Notes: generated by a model from the letters alone, not told the origin. 58,028 nt of DNA from Cupriavidus pauculus (GCF_002858765.1 NZ_PJRP01000017.1:118762-176789); one strand, 5' to 3'; positions 36,157 through 44,877 are shown, numbered from the stretch's first letter. Translations and numbers: made by a program.

Positions 36157-36762
36157 ATGAAGAAGATCCTTGTTCTCTACTACTCCACGTACGGCCATGT
36201 CGAAGCCATGGCCTCCGCCGTGGCCCGTGGTGCATCGTCGGTGCCCGGCATCGAAGTGACCATCAAACGCGTTCCGGAGACGGTTTCGCGAGACATCGCC
36301 ATACGCAAAGGCTTCAAGCTGGATCAGCCTGCTCCCGTCGCGGTGCCGGACGAACTCGCTAACTACGACGCCATTATTTTCGGCACGCCAACCCGTTTTG
36401 GAAACATGGCGGCACAGATGCGGCATTTTCTCGACATGACTGGAACGCTTTGGATGCAGCACGCCCTGGTCGGAAAGTTTGCGAGCGTCTTTACTTCGAC
36501 GGGAACCGGCGGCGGTCAGGAAACGACCATCACGTCGTTCTGGCACAACCTTGCCCATCACGGCATGGTGATAGTGGGATTGCCCTATACCGCACCAGAA
36601 TTGCGTGAAGTGGGCGATGCACGAGGCGGATCGCCTTATGGCGCAGCCACCATTGCAGGTCTTCGCGGCGAGCGCACACCAAGCGAGCAGGAGCTTGCTC
36701 TCGGCGAGTTTCAGGGAAGGCATGTCGCGAGCCTGATGGCTCGCCAAGCCGACGCGCAATAG
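36157..36762 (+). CDS. wrbA: NAD(P)H:quinone oxidoreductase, WrbA-type
   Basis: 201 residues from the ATG at 36157. Flavodoxin-like fold: KILVLYYSTYGHVEAMASAVARG forms the FMN phosphate loop, FGTPTRFGNMAAQMRHFLD the isoalloxazine loop and FTSTGTGGGQETT the third loop, with LAHHGMVIVGLPY and GGSPYGAATIAG closing. This is the type IV NAD(P)H:quinone reductase WrbA, which carries out two-electron quinone reduction and protects against redox cycling. The divergent esterase promoter adjoins it. Confidence 0.93.
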   Translation: MKKILVLYYSTYGHVEAMASAVARGASSVPGIEVTIKRVPETVSRDIAIRKGFKLDQPAPVAVPDELANYDAIIFGTPTRFGNMAAQMRHFLDMTGTLWMQHALVGKFASVFTSTGTGGGQETTITSFWHNLAHHGMVIVGLPYTAPELREVGDARGGSPYGAATIAGLRGERTPSEQELALGEFQGRHVASLMARQADAQ

Positions 36763-36895
36763 TTCGCCTGACGCGGACTGCTTGATGCGCATGGTCTCGC
36801 TTCCGTGTTCCCCCCAATCAGCTCTCCAGACGTTTCTGCGTCGGGCCGGGCTCTTCTCACATGCAGTTGCGCGTCTTTCAACTCAAACTTGCTTT

Positions 36896-37708
36896 ATGAA
36901 GTCCATTTTCACCCCATTCTTCACCTCATTCGCGGCATTCGCCATGACGTGCGCCGCATCCGCCCAAGATCTCCGGTCGCTTGCGCCATCCGTCCCAGCG
37001 GGCGATACCACTACCGTCACGATTGGCATTGGCGGAGGCATTGCCCCTCGATACTTCGGCAGCGATAGCTATCGCCATGTGGTCGCACCCGACTTCGCCG
37101 TTGCGAGCGCCGCGGGCTACTTCGCTTCGTTGTGGGACGGCGTCGGCTATCGCTTTTCCTCTGCGTCGGGCGTCTCCGGTTCCGTTGCGTTGGGCTACGA
37201 CTTCGGCCGAACCGAGCACAATCGCGCCGGATTGCCGGGCTCGGATCACCTACGAGGAATGGGAAACATCGATGGCTCGGCACGAACCCGCTTGACGCTG
37301 GGTTACGCGCTGACGCCGCGCCTTTCCCTGAGCGGTACGGTGGATGTTCCGCTGGCCCACGGGCGCGGGATGTTTGGTCGGGCATCGGCGCAGTACCTGC
37401 TGCTCGCCGCGGCGCAGGATGATGTGGCGATTCAGGCGGGCCTGATCATTGGCAGCGGGCAATACAACCGGACGTACTTCGGTGTGAGTGATGCTCAATC
37501 GTCTCGCTCCGGTTTTGCGCCCTATTCGCTCGATGGCGGCCCGTTCGCCACCGAAGCCGCGATTGCCTGGCAGCACCGCTTTGATCGTCACTGGATGGTG
37601 ATGAACACACTGAGCGTGTCGTCGCTGGTCGGGAAGGCCGCACGCAGTCCGATCGTCGAGCGTCGCATGTCGGTGATGGCGCTCTCGGGCGTTCGCTACA
37701 CATTCTGA
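36896..37708 (+). CDS. MipA/OmpV family outer-membrane protein
   Basis: 270 residues from the ATG at 36896. Signal peptide MKSIFTPFFTSFAAFAMTCAASAQ, then a beta-barrel pattern of alternating residues: TVTIGIGGGIAPRYFGSDSYRHVVAPDFAVAS, FASLWDGVGYRF, RLTLGYALTPRLSLSGTVDVPLAHGRGMFGRASAQYLLLAA, and a C-terminal VRYTF with terminal Phe as recognised by the BAM complex. MipA/OmpV proteins are scaffolds or channels in the outer membrane. An in-frame start at 36782 lacks a signal sequence. Confidence 0.88.
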   Translation: MKSIFTPFFTSFAAFAMTCAASAQDLRSLAPSVPAGDTTTVTIGIGGGIAPRYFGSDSYRHVVAPDFAVASAAGYFASLWDGVGYRFSSASGVSGSVALGYDFGRTEHNRAGLPGSDHLRGMGNIDGSARTRLTLGYALTPRLSLSGTVDVPLAHGRGMFGRASAQYLLLAAAQDDVAIQAGLIIGSGQYNRTYFGVSDAQSSRSGFAPYSLDGGPFATEAAIAWQHRFDRHWMVMNTLSVSSLVGKAARSPIVERRMSVMALSGVRYTF

Positions 37709-37852
37709 GCGGTGAGTTGGCATGCCGTTGGGCCGAGAATGCGTTCTCCTTGGCGCAAACTGTCCTGCCATTCTCCTTCTACGCCGTGGCTCCGGATGCT
37801 AGATTTTTAGCAAGCCCGCCGCGGGTCATGACAATACCGAAGGATAGCCATC

Positions 37853-38134
37853 ATGGAACTGATCGATACCGACGAACACTCTCGCTTCCTCTCTATGCTG
37901 GAGCGACACGGTCTTCCCACTAATGACTTCATTCTGTCGGAAGTGGACACCACCGACCCCAAGACGGATGAAATCTTTGCGCTGCAAGGTTGGCTGAGCA
38001 TCCGTCGACTGTCCAACAACCTGCAACGCGAATACCTCATCGGCGATGAGTCCGACTGGTTGGAGCACTTCAGTCGGGATGTACACGCTGGCGTATTCGG
38101 TTCATACGTATCCGGGCGCAGGCTGCATGGCTGA
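37853..38134 (+). CDS. Small hypothetical protein
   Basis: 93 residues, acidic N-terminus MELIDTDEHSRFLSMLERHGLPTNDFILSEVDTTD, then a core EIFALQGWLSIRRLSNNLQREYLIGDESDWLEHFSRDVHAGVFG. An AAGGA stretch eight bases before the ATG is a good ribosome site, and a perfect 12-bp hairpin follows. No signal peptide, no membrane segment. Family not recognised; the composition is that of a folded cytoplasmic protein. Confidence 0.75.
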   Translation: MELIDTDEHSRFLSMLERHGLPTNDFILSEVDTTDPKTDEIFALQGWLSIRRLSNNLQREYLIGDESDWLEHFSRDVHAGVFGSYVSGRRLHG

Positions 38135-38173
38135 ATCGACGCTGTCGATCTCACCGCACTGTTGAAGTGAATA

Positions 38174-38206
38174 GGGCTCCATGCCGGGCAGGCATGGAGC
38201 CCTTCT
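38174..38206 (+). terminator. Intrinsic terminator after the small hypothetical gene
   Basis: GGGCTCCATGCC (38174-38185) and GGCATGGAGCCC (38191-38202) form a perfect 12-bp stem with a 5-nt loop, followed by TTCTT. It also lies just downstream of the convergent CoA-transferase-like gene and may serve both. Confidence 0.88.
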
Positions 38207-38237
38207 TCATAAGACGCTCGTCCATCCCGGTCGCAGG

Positions 38238-38747
38238 TCACGCGGAGGTCTTCTGCAGGCCATCTGGCGCCACGTCGTAGCCTGCCTTTTGCGTGACGAT
38301 TCTGACGTGTACGCCTGGACCAGGCCCTTGCCACATCTCACTCCCGACCCTGTGGCCCTTTATCAGAAACACCACGCGCTGTGCGCGGACGGATTGCAGC
38401 GCGGTGGAAACGACAGTCGGTACCTGGGTCACGTCTGCTGCCTCGCGGATGGCGACATCCGCCGTCGTGATCGACATCGCTGCGAACGATTCCGACGAAT
38501 GGAACATGATGGTCCGCTGCGCCTGTGAGGCATCCTGCCCGGTCACGATGAAGCCCGCGTCCATGTAGTCGTCGGTCGGATACTGTGTCATGCCGGATCG
38601 GGCTTCACCGAGATGGACCCGGCGTTCGGTGCCGGCCGACACGTGTCTGAGCACATCGTCCGCAACGCCTCCGCCGACATCCACGAATTCGCCATCACGC
38701 AGCGCCATTGCAACTTGCTGGGCCATCTGGTCCGGCGTCCAGGACAT
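38238..38747 (-). CDS. Diverged CoA-transferase subunit B-like protein, shortened
   Basis: 169 residues. The N-terminus MSWTPDQMAQQVAMALRDGEFVDVG aligns by eye with 3-oxoacid CoA-transferase subunit B (typically M-x-WT-x-D-E-M-A...LGDG-x-YVNLG). YPTDDYMDAGFIVTG corresponds to the FPTEDEVDADLINAG block, and SSESFAAMSITTADVAIREAADV to SADSFAMIRGGHIDLAILGAMQV. The normal catalytic SENG motif reads GEARSG, so the nucleophile Glu is shifted by one residue or lost. The block after GAMQV that contains the GPGGAMDLVAGA loop is missing, which explains the length (family about 210-220). No subunit A gene is adjacent. Either decayed or repurposed. Confidence 0.6.
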   Translation of the reverse strand: MSWTPDQMAQQVAMALRDGEFVDVGGGVADDVLRHVSAGTERRVHLGEARSGMTQYPTDDYMDAGFIVTGQDASQAQRTIMFHSSESFAAMSITTADVAIREAADVTQVPTVVSTALQSVRAQRVVFLIKGHRVGSEMWQGPGPGVHVRIVTQKAGYDVAPDGLQKTSA

Positions 38748-38764
38748 AACGTTCTCACGAAAGG

Positions 38765-40279
38765 ATGTTTTGGCAATCTACCCAAGACAGTGAGATTGCT
38801 TGCGCCGGACTTGCCACACCGGCCACCAATCCCATCGCGTCGGCAGACAACCTTGACGTCTCGGGGCGACGTTTGGCCTTAACCGCGCCGAATTTGGCCG
38901 GTATTAGGATGTGGCTGGCATTGGCGCGCCAGATGGGCGTTGCTAGATTGAATGCATCCCGGAAGCAATACATCGAAGCCATGCCGCCCATTTCCTTCCC
39001 GTCGACCGATTTGTCGCTGCAAGAGGCCAGGTGCCTCGCGCTAGGCATCTTGGCTACGCGCATTGGCAGAGCGGAAGCATTGCTTGTCTTCCTGGTCGAT
39101 GACTGGCTCGCCAGTCCTGATCCCAGCACATTCGAGACGGCCTGGAACAACATGCTCGACGACCATGGGATCGCGAATGCTGACCGATGGATGGCATCCA
39201 TGATGCCCTCGGGGACAAAAGTTCCGAGGGCACCAGCACTCCCTGCGCCACCGCGTGCTGGCATCGAGACGTGGCAGAAGGGCCGGCTTCTCACCTGGCG
39301 AGGCTATTCGGACATCGTGCTTTGTAGCGTCACCACAACTCTGGCGGCGATCATTGCTGGCATGGGCGTGGCAGCATGGATGCCCGATACGCTGACGCGG
39401 ACCGCGATTGCTACCGTGTTCTCGATGGGCGCGGCCTGGATTGCGGACAGATGGCTTTGCCGCACCCTTAGCCGGCGGGCTACGTCACGTTCTCGTGCCC
39501 TCACGGAGGCGCGTGAACGCCTTATCAATCATTGTCGTCGCACACTGGCATCGGTCCACGCACGATTCCAGTCCTGGTCCTATCACTTTGAACGCTGTAT
39601 GCCACTCACCACTATTAATGAAGACGCACCCTCCTCGCATTGTGAGCATCGGGCGTGTTTGTGGAAAGACGATCTGGCGTCCGTCCTGCTTGCGGAAGTT
39701 GCTTTGGGGTGGGACGGCACGACGGCGCCGCGCAGTGCCAGCGACGCATGCAATCTCCTGGGGGCAGGTGGCGCGACGAGTATTCGCGGGAGGCTGAAGG
39801 CGCCAGGCACTGCTTGGTGTCAACCATCAGAGGAAGACGTGGAGAACACTATCAGAACCATCGAGATGGCTTGCATGGAAGAGATGCGCCAGAGCACTGC
39901 GCAGCCGGAACGCAGCGGAAGATTTGCCAGCTTCATAAACCTCGCCATGTCGCCATTCGCGGGCCTTCTTGAGGTGCTGGCCGGGAAGCCGCGCGCCGTG
40001 GCGCGCAGCCTGTTCATGGGATCTCGCTATCTCGGCTGGAACACACCCGAAGCGCAGTGGCTGCGGCACGCCAGTCTCCTGGCCAAGGGCTCCGGCTTGC
40101 TATTGATCGTAGCGCCCCTTGTCGCCACCGCAATTGATGTCTACGTCCGTACGAGAGCCCATCGATTCGCGCGTGCGAATTTCGCACGGGCGCGTCGCAT
40201 GAGAATCGCGTTGCGCGCGGTGATTCGAAGTACCGTTTTCACCCGCGAGCGCCAGGAGGAGCCAAACTCGAGGAGTTGA
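38765..40279 (+). CDS. Unrecognised membrane protein
   Basis: Up to 504 residues; ATGs at 38909 and 38981 are possible later starts, since the first one lies only 17 bp from the divergent gene and lacks a spaced ribosome site. Two adjacent hydrophobic segments (about 180-230: DIVLCSVTTTLAAIIAGMGVAAWM and TAIATVFSMGAAWIADRW) and one near the C-terminus (GLLLIVAPLVATAIDVYV, about 445) suggest three membrane helices. The middle third is hydrophilic, Cys/Trp-containing and helical (CMPLTTINEDAPSSHCEHRACLW). The C-terminal tail is strongly basic. No nucleotide-binding or transporter motif. I do not recognise the family. Confidence 0.65.
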   Translation: MFWQSTQDSEIACAGLATPATNPIASADNLDVSGRRLALTAPNLAGIRMWLALARQMGVARLNASRKQYIEAMPPISFPSTDLSLQEARCLALGILATRIGRAEALLVFLVDDWLASPDPSTFETAWNNMLDDHGIANADRWMASMMPSGTKVPRAPALPAPPRAGIETWQKGRLLTWRGYSDIVLCSVTTTLAAIIAGMGVAAWMPDTLTRTAIATVFSMGAAWIADRWLCRTLSRRATSRSRALTEARERLINHCRRTLASVHARFQSWSYHFERCMPLTTINEDAPSSHCEHRACLWKDDLASVLLAEVALGWDGTTAPRSASDACNLLGAGGATSIRGRLKAPGTAWCQPSEEDVENTIRTIEMACMEEMRQSTAQPERSGRFASFINLAMSPFAGLLEVLAGKPRAVARSLFMGSRYLGWNTPEAQWLRHASLLAKGSGLLLIVAPLVATAIDVYVRTRAHRFARANFARARRMRIALRAVIRSTVFTRERQEEPNSRS

Positions 40280-40639
40280 TGCGCTTGGCCACGAACCGGC
40301 TTTGGCGTTCGACCAGCGTTGCGATCGGGCTGTCGGCGTCGCCAGCTTTAAGGCATGGATTCGCTGTTCCGAGAGGCGTCGGGGACCGAAGCTTTCAGTT
40401 TTGGCCACCGTCATCTGGTCGTTGAGATCTGAAGGATGGTCGGCTGATGGAACAGGCCGGCCTTGGAAGGCCCGGTTTCCGGTCGCGACCTATACCCCAC
40501 TAAAGTTGGGTTGAGGATGTCATGGGAACAGCCGTTCTGCAAGCGACAGTGCCTAATCTTGCTCGTCAACTACGCGGCAGGGGCAGACAAAAACCAAGCA
40601 AAACCTATTGCCGAGGCCGTAGGGAAAATGGGGATACGA
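40280..40639. other. Gene-free stretch before the chemoreceptor gene
   Basis: 360 bp. The chemoreceptor frame is open upstream to 40463 but without a signal anchor or ribosome site there. The stretch presumably holds the receptor's promoter; flagellar-type sigma-28 boxes were looked for and not found with confidence. Confidence 0.4.
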
Positions 40640-42199
40640 ATGGCGTTCATCGGCAACATGAAGATTGGCAAGCGGCTGGCTCTTGGCTTCTCCCTGATTC
40701 TGGCATTTTCCATTGCAATTACCGCAATCGCCATCTGGCGGCTGGACAACGTCGCAGCCGCGACGCGCGAGATGATGAAGGTGCCGCTTCTCAAAGAGAG
40801 ACTGATTGGCGACTGGTATGCCAATCTGGCATCGGGCATCCGACGCACTAGCGCAATCGCGAAGAGTAGTGATCCTGCGCTGGGCCCTTATTTCGCCGAA
40901 GAAGCAGCGGCGTCGTCCAAGAGTTCAGGCGAACTTCAGAAAAGAGTGGAGGCCCTGATTTCCACGGAAGAAGAAAGGGCGCTGTTCGGCAAGATCGGCG
41001 AGTCGCGGAAGGCCTACTTGAGTTCTCGCGATGAGATTAACAAGGCTAAGGCGGCCGGTAATGTCGATGAAGCCACACGTATTCTGGACAAGGTGTTCAC
41101 CCCGGCAGCGAACGCCTATCAGGGCACCATGCGCGAGCTGGTTGAAGTGCAGCGACGCACCATTGACGATACCGCCAAGGACATTGATGGCGTTGCGGCT
41201 AAAAGCCGCGCTCTACTGCTCCTGCTCGAAGGACTCATTCTGATTCTTGGGATCATCTGTGCGTACTTCCTGACTCGCAGCATCAGCCGTCCGCTGGCAC
41301 AGGCTGTCAGCGTGTCGCGTCGCGTGGCCGATGGTGACTTGTCCAGCGAGATAGTGGTGACATCCAGTGACGAGACTGGTGAGCTGTTGCAAGCGCTGAA
41401 AGACATGAATGACAAGCTCGGAGGCACGGTCGGAAATATCCGATCGGCCAGTGTGGCGGTCGCCAGCGCCGCCGGGCAAATTGCATCCGGCAATTTGGAT
41501 CTGTCTTCTCGCACCGAGGAGCAGGCTGCTTCGATTGAGCAGACTGCGGCCAGTATGGTCGAGCTGACGGAAACGGTGAATCAGAATGCCGACCATGCGC
41601 GTCAGGCGACTTCCCTCGCGGGAAGTGCCAGAGAGATGACGGAGTCCGGGCGCTCCGATGTGGCCGCGATGGTGCAGACGGTTGGTGAGGTGAACGCCGA
41701 GTCGAAGAAGATCGCAGAGATCACCGGCATGATTGAAGGAATCGCATTTCAGACGAACATCCTGGCGCTCAATGCTGCAGTTGAGGCGGCACGTGCTGGT
41801 GAGCAAGGACGAGGCTTCGCGGTTGTCGCTGGCGAGGTACGATCGCTGGCGCAAAGGGCGTCTGGCGCCGCTAAGGAAATCAAGGAGCTGATCGAGACGT
41901 CAACTGTGAAGGTGCAAGTTGGCGCTCAGCAGGCCGAGGGTGTGAGTGCCGCGATGGAACGGATTAGTACGGCAATCGAGCGCGTCTCGGACATTATCGG
42001 CGAGATTTCTGCGGCATCTGACGAGCAGAGCAAGAACCTTGAACAGGTGAGTCTTGCCATTGCCCAGATTGACCAAGCCACTCAGCAAAATGCAGCGCTG
42101 GTCGAGGAGTCCTCCGCAGCAGCACAGGCTCTGCGCGAGCAGGCAGTCGGTATGAAGGACGAGGTGATGTACTTCAAGACCGCAGGCCAATTCGCGTAA
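40640..42199 (+). CDS. Methyl-accepting chemotaxis protein
   Basis: 519 residues from the ATG at 40640, six bases after GGGGA; in-frame alternatives are 40628 and 40658. An N-terminal anchor (LALGFSLILAFSIAITAIAIW), a periplasmic four-helix-bundle domain of about 150 residues, a second membrane helix (LLLLEGLILILGIICAYFLT), a HAMP linker (SRPLAQAVSVSRRVADGDLSSEI) and the cytoplasmic signalling rod follow. The highly conserved tip IAFQTNILALNAAVEAARAGEQGRGFAVVAGEVRSLAQRA is intact and the layout is Tsr-like. The four-helix-bundle sensor belongs to the 4HB_MCP class, whose ligands are usually small amines or organic acids. The receptor links environmental sensing to the flagellar motor. Confidence 0.95.
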   Translation: MAFIGNMKIGKRLALGFSLILAFSIAITAIAIWRLDNVAAATREMMKVPLLKERLIGDWYANLASGIRRTSAIAKSSDPALGPYFAEEAAASSKSSGELQKRVEALISTEEERALFGKIGESRKAYLSSRDEINKAKAAGNVDEATRILDKVFTPAANAYQGTMRELVEVQRRTIDDTAKDIDGVAAKSRALLLLLEGLILILGIICAYFLTRSISRPLAQAVSVSRRVADGDLSSEIVVTSSDETGELLQALKDMNDKLGGTVGNIRSASVAVASAAGQIASGNLDLSSRTEEQAASIEQTAASMVELTETVNQNADHARQATSLAGSAREMTESGRSDVAAMVQTVGEVNAESKKIAEITGMIEGIAFQTNILALNAAVEAARAGEQGRGFAVVAGEVRSLAQRASGAAKEIKELIETSTVKVQVGAQQAEGVSAAMERISTAIERVSDIIGEISAASDEQSKNLEQVSLAIAQIDQATQQNAALVEESSAAAQALREQAVGMKDEVMYFKTAGQFA

Positions 42200-42340
42200 G
42201 GGCGAAGCCTGCGTGCTCTGCACGCCTGCGGCTTGCGCGTGCTGTACAAGCCCATCGCGGCCGAGCGCCTGCGCGAACTGATCACAGAAGTGGGTAGCAC
42301 GGGCGACCGGCAACCCTCGACCGACCACGCGCTCGCCTGA
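42198..42340 (+). pseudogene. Receiver-domain C-terminal remnant
   Basis: Directly after the receptor stop an open frame reads SLRALHACGLRVLYKPIAAERLRELITEVG and then a disordered tail to a stop at 42340. The segment LYKP-x-x-x-x-RLRELI is the conserved Lys-Pro end and last helix of response-regulator receiver domains, such as those at the C-terminus of hybrid histidine kinases. No start codon and no upstream receiver sequence exist here, so it is the scar of a deleted kinase gene that the receptor now abuts. Confidence 0.7.
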
Positions 42341-42466
42341 GCGCGTCGCCAGCCGGTTCAACCGGCCGGGCGCCTGCCTGCTCGCCGTCCCTTCTGTACG
42401 GCCATCGCGCGCCCTGCCGCGTTGGATGTTGCCAAAACGGCGACCTGAACCACCTGGAAGTCCCTG

Positions 42467-42493
42467 AAAGCGCCTTGCGAGGCGCTTTTTTTT
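42467..42493 (+). terminator. Intrinsic terminator
   Basis: AAAGCGCC (42467-42474), loop TTGCGA, GGCGCTTT (42481-42488) and a run of eight or so T residues. A strong Rho-independent terminator, probably that of the gene represented by the receiver remnant and now used by the chemoreceptor transcript. Confidence 0.9.
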
Positions 42494-42737
42494 GCCTCTA
42501 CGCCACCACTTCCCGGCTTTTACCTCCTGTCCCACCGCGTTTTTGTACGCCTGTGTATCCGGGCAGGCCGGTGATACGCGTCCAGACAGAACCGGCGGCA
42601 AGTCGCTACGGGCGCGATACGTGGGCCGACTTAAATACGTTCCATGGCAGCGCGACGCAAGACCGGAAACGACGGCGCGAACGCTGACACGGCATCACAA
42701 GACTGCAAACCGCTCACGTATCCAAAGGAAACCGATC
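42494..42737. other. Promoter region of the DPYTDGAR-repeat gene
   Basis: About 245 bp. The reading frame of the downstream gene stays open here but has no signal peptide or ribosome site until 42738. No convincing -35/-10 pair. Confidence 0.35.
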
Positions 42738-43049
42738 ATGTCCAAGACTCTTACCGCCCGCCTGGTTCTCGCCGTTGCCCTGGTTGCCGCCGCTGCCGGC
42801 GCACAAGCCTCTGTCCTGAGCGCCCGCGACGCGTACACCGATGGTGCCCGCACGGCCACGGAAGCCCGCGACCCGTACACCGAAGGCGCCCGTTCGGCTG
42901 ACCCGTTCCTCGACGGTGCCCGCTCGGTGCAGGAGCCACGCAGCCCGTACACCGATGGCGCCCGCACGGTGGCGGGTCTGGACCGCACGGGCGTCTCGGC
43001 CCCGCCGGCCCGTTCGGCCGATCCGTATCTGGATGGCGCCTACGCCTGA
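42738..43049 (+). CDS. Small exported protein with five DPYTDGAR-type repeats
   Basis: 103 residues. Signal peptide MSKTLTARLVLAVALVAAAAGAQA, then five copies of an eight-residue motif: DAYTDGAR, DPYTEGAR, DPFLDGAR, SPYTDGAR and DPYLDGAY, separated by short Ala/Arg/Ser-rich spacers. The only aromatic/acidic content sits in the repeats, so the motif is probably the functional unit (cation or surface binding are guesses). No cysteine. A related protein with the same motif lies at 56,378-56,608. Small exported stress-induced proteins with such repeats occur in Cupriavidus as far as I remember; I do not know a name for this one. Confidence 0.8.
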   Translation: MSKTLTARLVLAVALVAAAAGAQASVLSARDAYTDGARTATEARDPYTEGARSADPFLDGARSVQEPRSPYTDGARTVAGLDRTGVSAPPARSADPYLDGAYA

Positions 43050-43391
43050 GCCGACCCGGCCGCCCCGCGCGGAGCGGCAGATGAAAAAGGCTGCCGGCGT
43101 TCCTGAGAGAAGACTCTACGGGCCGACCAGGCACGATGGCGTCTCGTCATCCATGACGACTGAGCGCATGAGCGACCGGCCTTGATGAAAGGGGAGGTCG
43201 GCCGAATCGATTTCGGGCGATGAAAACTCATCGTTGTTGTGTGCGATTCCTTCGCTCTTTGCGACCGCTACAAGAACGCACACCGCCTTCGTTTCATTTC
43301 TGAAACGTTGACTTTCTGATTCTTGCGTTTCTAAAAAGAAATGTTGACGTTACTCTTTCGGCGCAAACAACGATGAATGATTCCTCAAGCC
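43050..43391. other. Gene-free stretch before the coiled-coil gene
   Basis: About 340 bp between two plus-strand genes. AT-rich near 43,300-43,360 (TTTCTAAAAAGAAA), consistent with a promoter. A GC-rich imperfect hairpin near 43,057-43,080 may end the previous transcript. Confidence 0.35.
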
Positions 43392-43850
43392 ATGAGCCAG
43401 ATCAGCAGCATCACGCAGAACCATTCAACGCCGAGCTACACCTCCATTCCTCCGCAGTCTGAGCAGGTGACTCCGCAGAGCGCAGAAGCTAATGCCGATG
43501 GACAAGAACATGGCATAGAAGGCACCGCCTCGCCGTCTGACACCAAGGGACATGAGGCCGGAACCAGCAGCGAAAAGAAGTCGCACCTATCGGAGTCTGC
43601 CAAATCAATCAAGGATCAGATCGAGCAGATGCAAAAGCAGCTCGCCGAACTGCGGGAACATCTGCAGTCCGTGCAGTCGGAGCAGCGAAATGAGCGCGAG
43701 AAGGCAGCAATGATGGCTGCTATGGAAACCCAGATGGCGATGCTGCAATCTTCTATCATGGTTGCGACCATGAAGCTCGCGGAAGCGATGGCGAACGAAG
43801 GGAGCGATATTCTGGACAGCACAGGCGGATACCTTCCGCCTCGCAGGTAA
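43392..43850 (+). CDS. Coiled-coil protein, FlxA-like
   Basis: 152 residues from the ATG at 43392. The first 70 residues are Ser/Thr/Gln/Glu-rich and disordered. Residues about 70-135 form a long amphipathic coiled coil: SIKDQIEQMQKQLAELREHL, then EKAAMMAAMETQMAMLQSSIM. The pattern of Gln/Met-rich heptads resembles FlxA-like proteins, which are associated with flagellar regulons in enterobacteria. No signal peptide. Function unknown; the match is by pattern only. Confidence 0.55.
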   Translation: MSQISSITQNHSTPSYTSIPPQSEQVTPQSAEANADGQEHGIEGTASPSDTKGHEAGTSSEKKSHLSESAKSIKDQIEQMQKQLAELREHLQSVQSEQRNEREKAAMMAAMETQMAMLQSSIMVATMKLAEAMANEGSDILDSTGGYLPPRR

Positions 43851-43935
43851 AGCAACAGCATCGAGCGTTGAGTAGCGCCCTGCGCGGGTTCTGCCTGGTG
43901 GTAGGGCGTGATGATATCCACGGTGCGCAAGGGCA

Positions 43936-44856
43936 ATGAGGAAGCTACCTGATTTCGAAGGATTGGCGATGTTTGCCAAAGTGGCAGAGGAGGGCTCGTT
44001 TGCCGCAGCGGCAAGAGTCATGGACGTCTCTGTACCAACGGTGTCCCGAGCGATAAGCAGACTGGAGGGCCGACTTGGGGGCAGGCTGCTGAATAGGACC
44101 TCACGGCAGCTATCGCTTACCGAGTTCGGACATCAGATCGCCAGCAAAGCCGCGGAAATCTATCGGCAGGCTGAAGAGGCAGAGCATGAAGCCCTGGAAC
44201 TTTCCGAGAATCCCCGCGGACGGGTTCGGATTGCCATCCCGATGTCCTTCGGTCTTCGATGGGTGGCTCCATTGCTTCCCAAGCTGATGGACAGGTATCC
44301 AGAGCTGTCGCTGGATCTACATCTTTCCGACGCAACGGTGGATATTGTGGCCGAGGGGTTTGACGCTGCGTTGCGGATTGCTTCGCTGCCTGATTCTTCC
44401 CTGGTTGCCCGCAAAATTTGCTCGGTGACACAATATCTCGTGGCGTCTCCAGCCTATCTTGAGGCGCATGGACGCCCAGCCCATCCCCGTGAGTTGGCAG
44501 GCCGAAAGTGCCTCAGTTATGCGTTTCGGGCACGCCCCCAAATCTGGCAGTTCACGCACGACAGTGGATATCAAGAGGAAGTGGTGCCTTCCGGGCCCCT
44601 TCGCGTCACAAACTCCGATGCGATGATTCCCATTTTGCTGGAGGGCATCGCCATCGCAGAGTTGCCCGAATTCATCGCAGGGGAGTACCTGGCGAACGGG
44701 CGCCTTGAACGGATTCTCCCAGACTGGAACATGACGCGGGGCGGACTCTATTTTGTCACGCCATCTGCGCGGAGCAAGCCGGCCAAGATTCGTGCGGTAT
44801 CTGACTTTTTTGCAGAAAATCTGTCCGATCCGTTATGGCAGTGGCCCCGGCAGTAA
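43936..44856 (+). CDS. LysR family transcriptional regulator (paralogue A)
   Basis: 306 residues. Winged helix: FEGLAMFAKVAEEGSFAAAARVMDVSVPTVSRAISRLEGRLGGRLLNRTSRQLSLTEFG. Effector domain: RIAIPMSFGLRWVAPLLPKLMDRYPELSLDLHLSDATVDIVAEGFDAALRIASLPDSS and the closing GGLYFVTPSARSKPAK. It aligns along its whole length with the LysR gene at 47,364 (identical blocks such as FEGLAMFAKVAEEGSFAAAAR and MSFGLRWVAPLLP). It belongs to the CrgA/PA-type LysR branch that often regulates a divergent SDR or quinone reductase. Here the upstream neighbour is the coiled-coil gene on the same strand, so the target is not obvious. Confidence 0.92.
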   Translation: MRKLPDFEGLAMFAKVAEEGSFAAAARVMDVSVPTVSRAISRLEGRLGGRLLNRTSRQLSLTEFGHQIASKAAEIYRQAEEAEHEALELSENPRGRVRIAIPMSFGLRWVAPLLPKLMDRYPELSLDLHLSDATVDIVAEGFDAALRIASLPDSSLVARKICSVTQYLVASPAYLEAHGRPAHPRELAGRKCLSYAFRARPQIWQFTHDSGYQEEVVPSGPLRVTNSDAMIPILLEGIAIAELPEFIAGEYLANGRLERILPDWNMTRGGLYFVTPSARSKPAKIRAVSDFFAENLSDPLWQWPRQ

Positions 44857-44877
44857 ATCAATGCAGCTAGGAGATGA

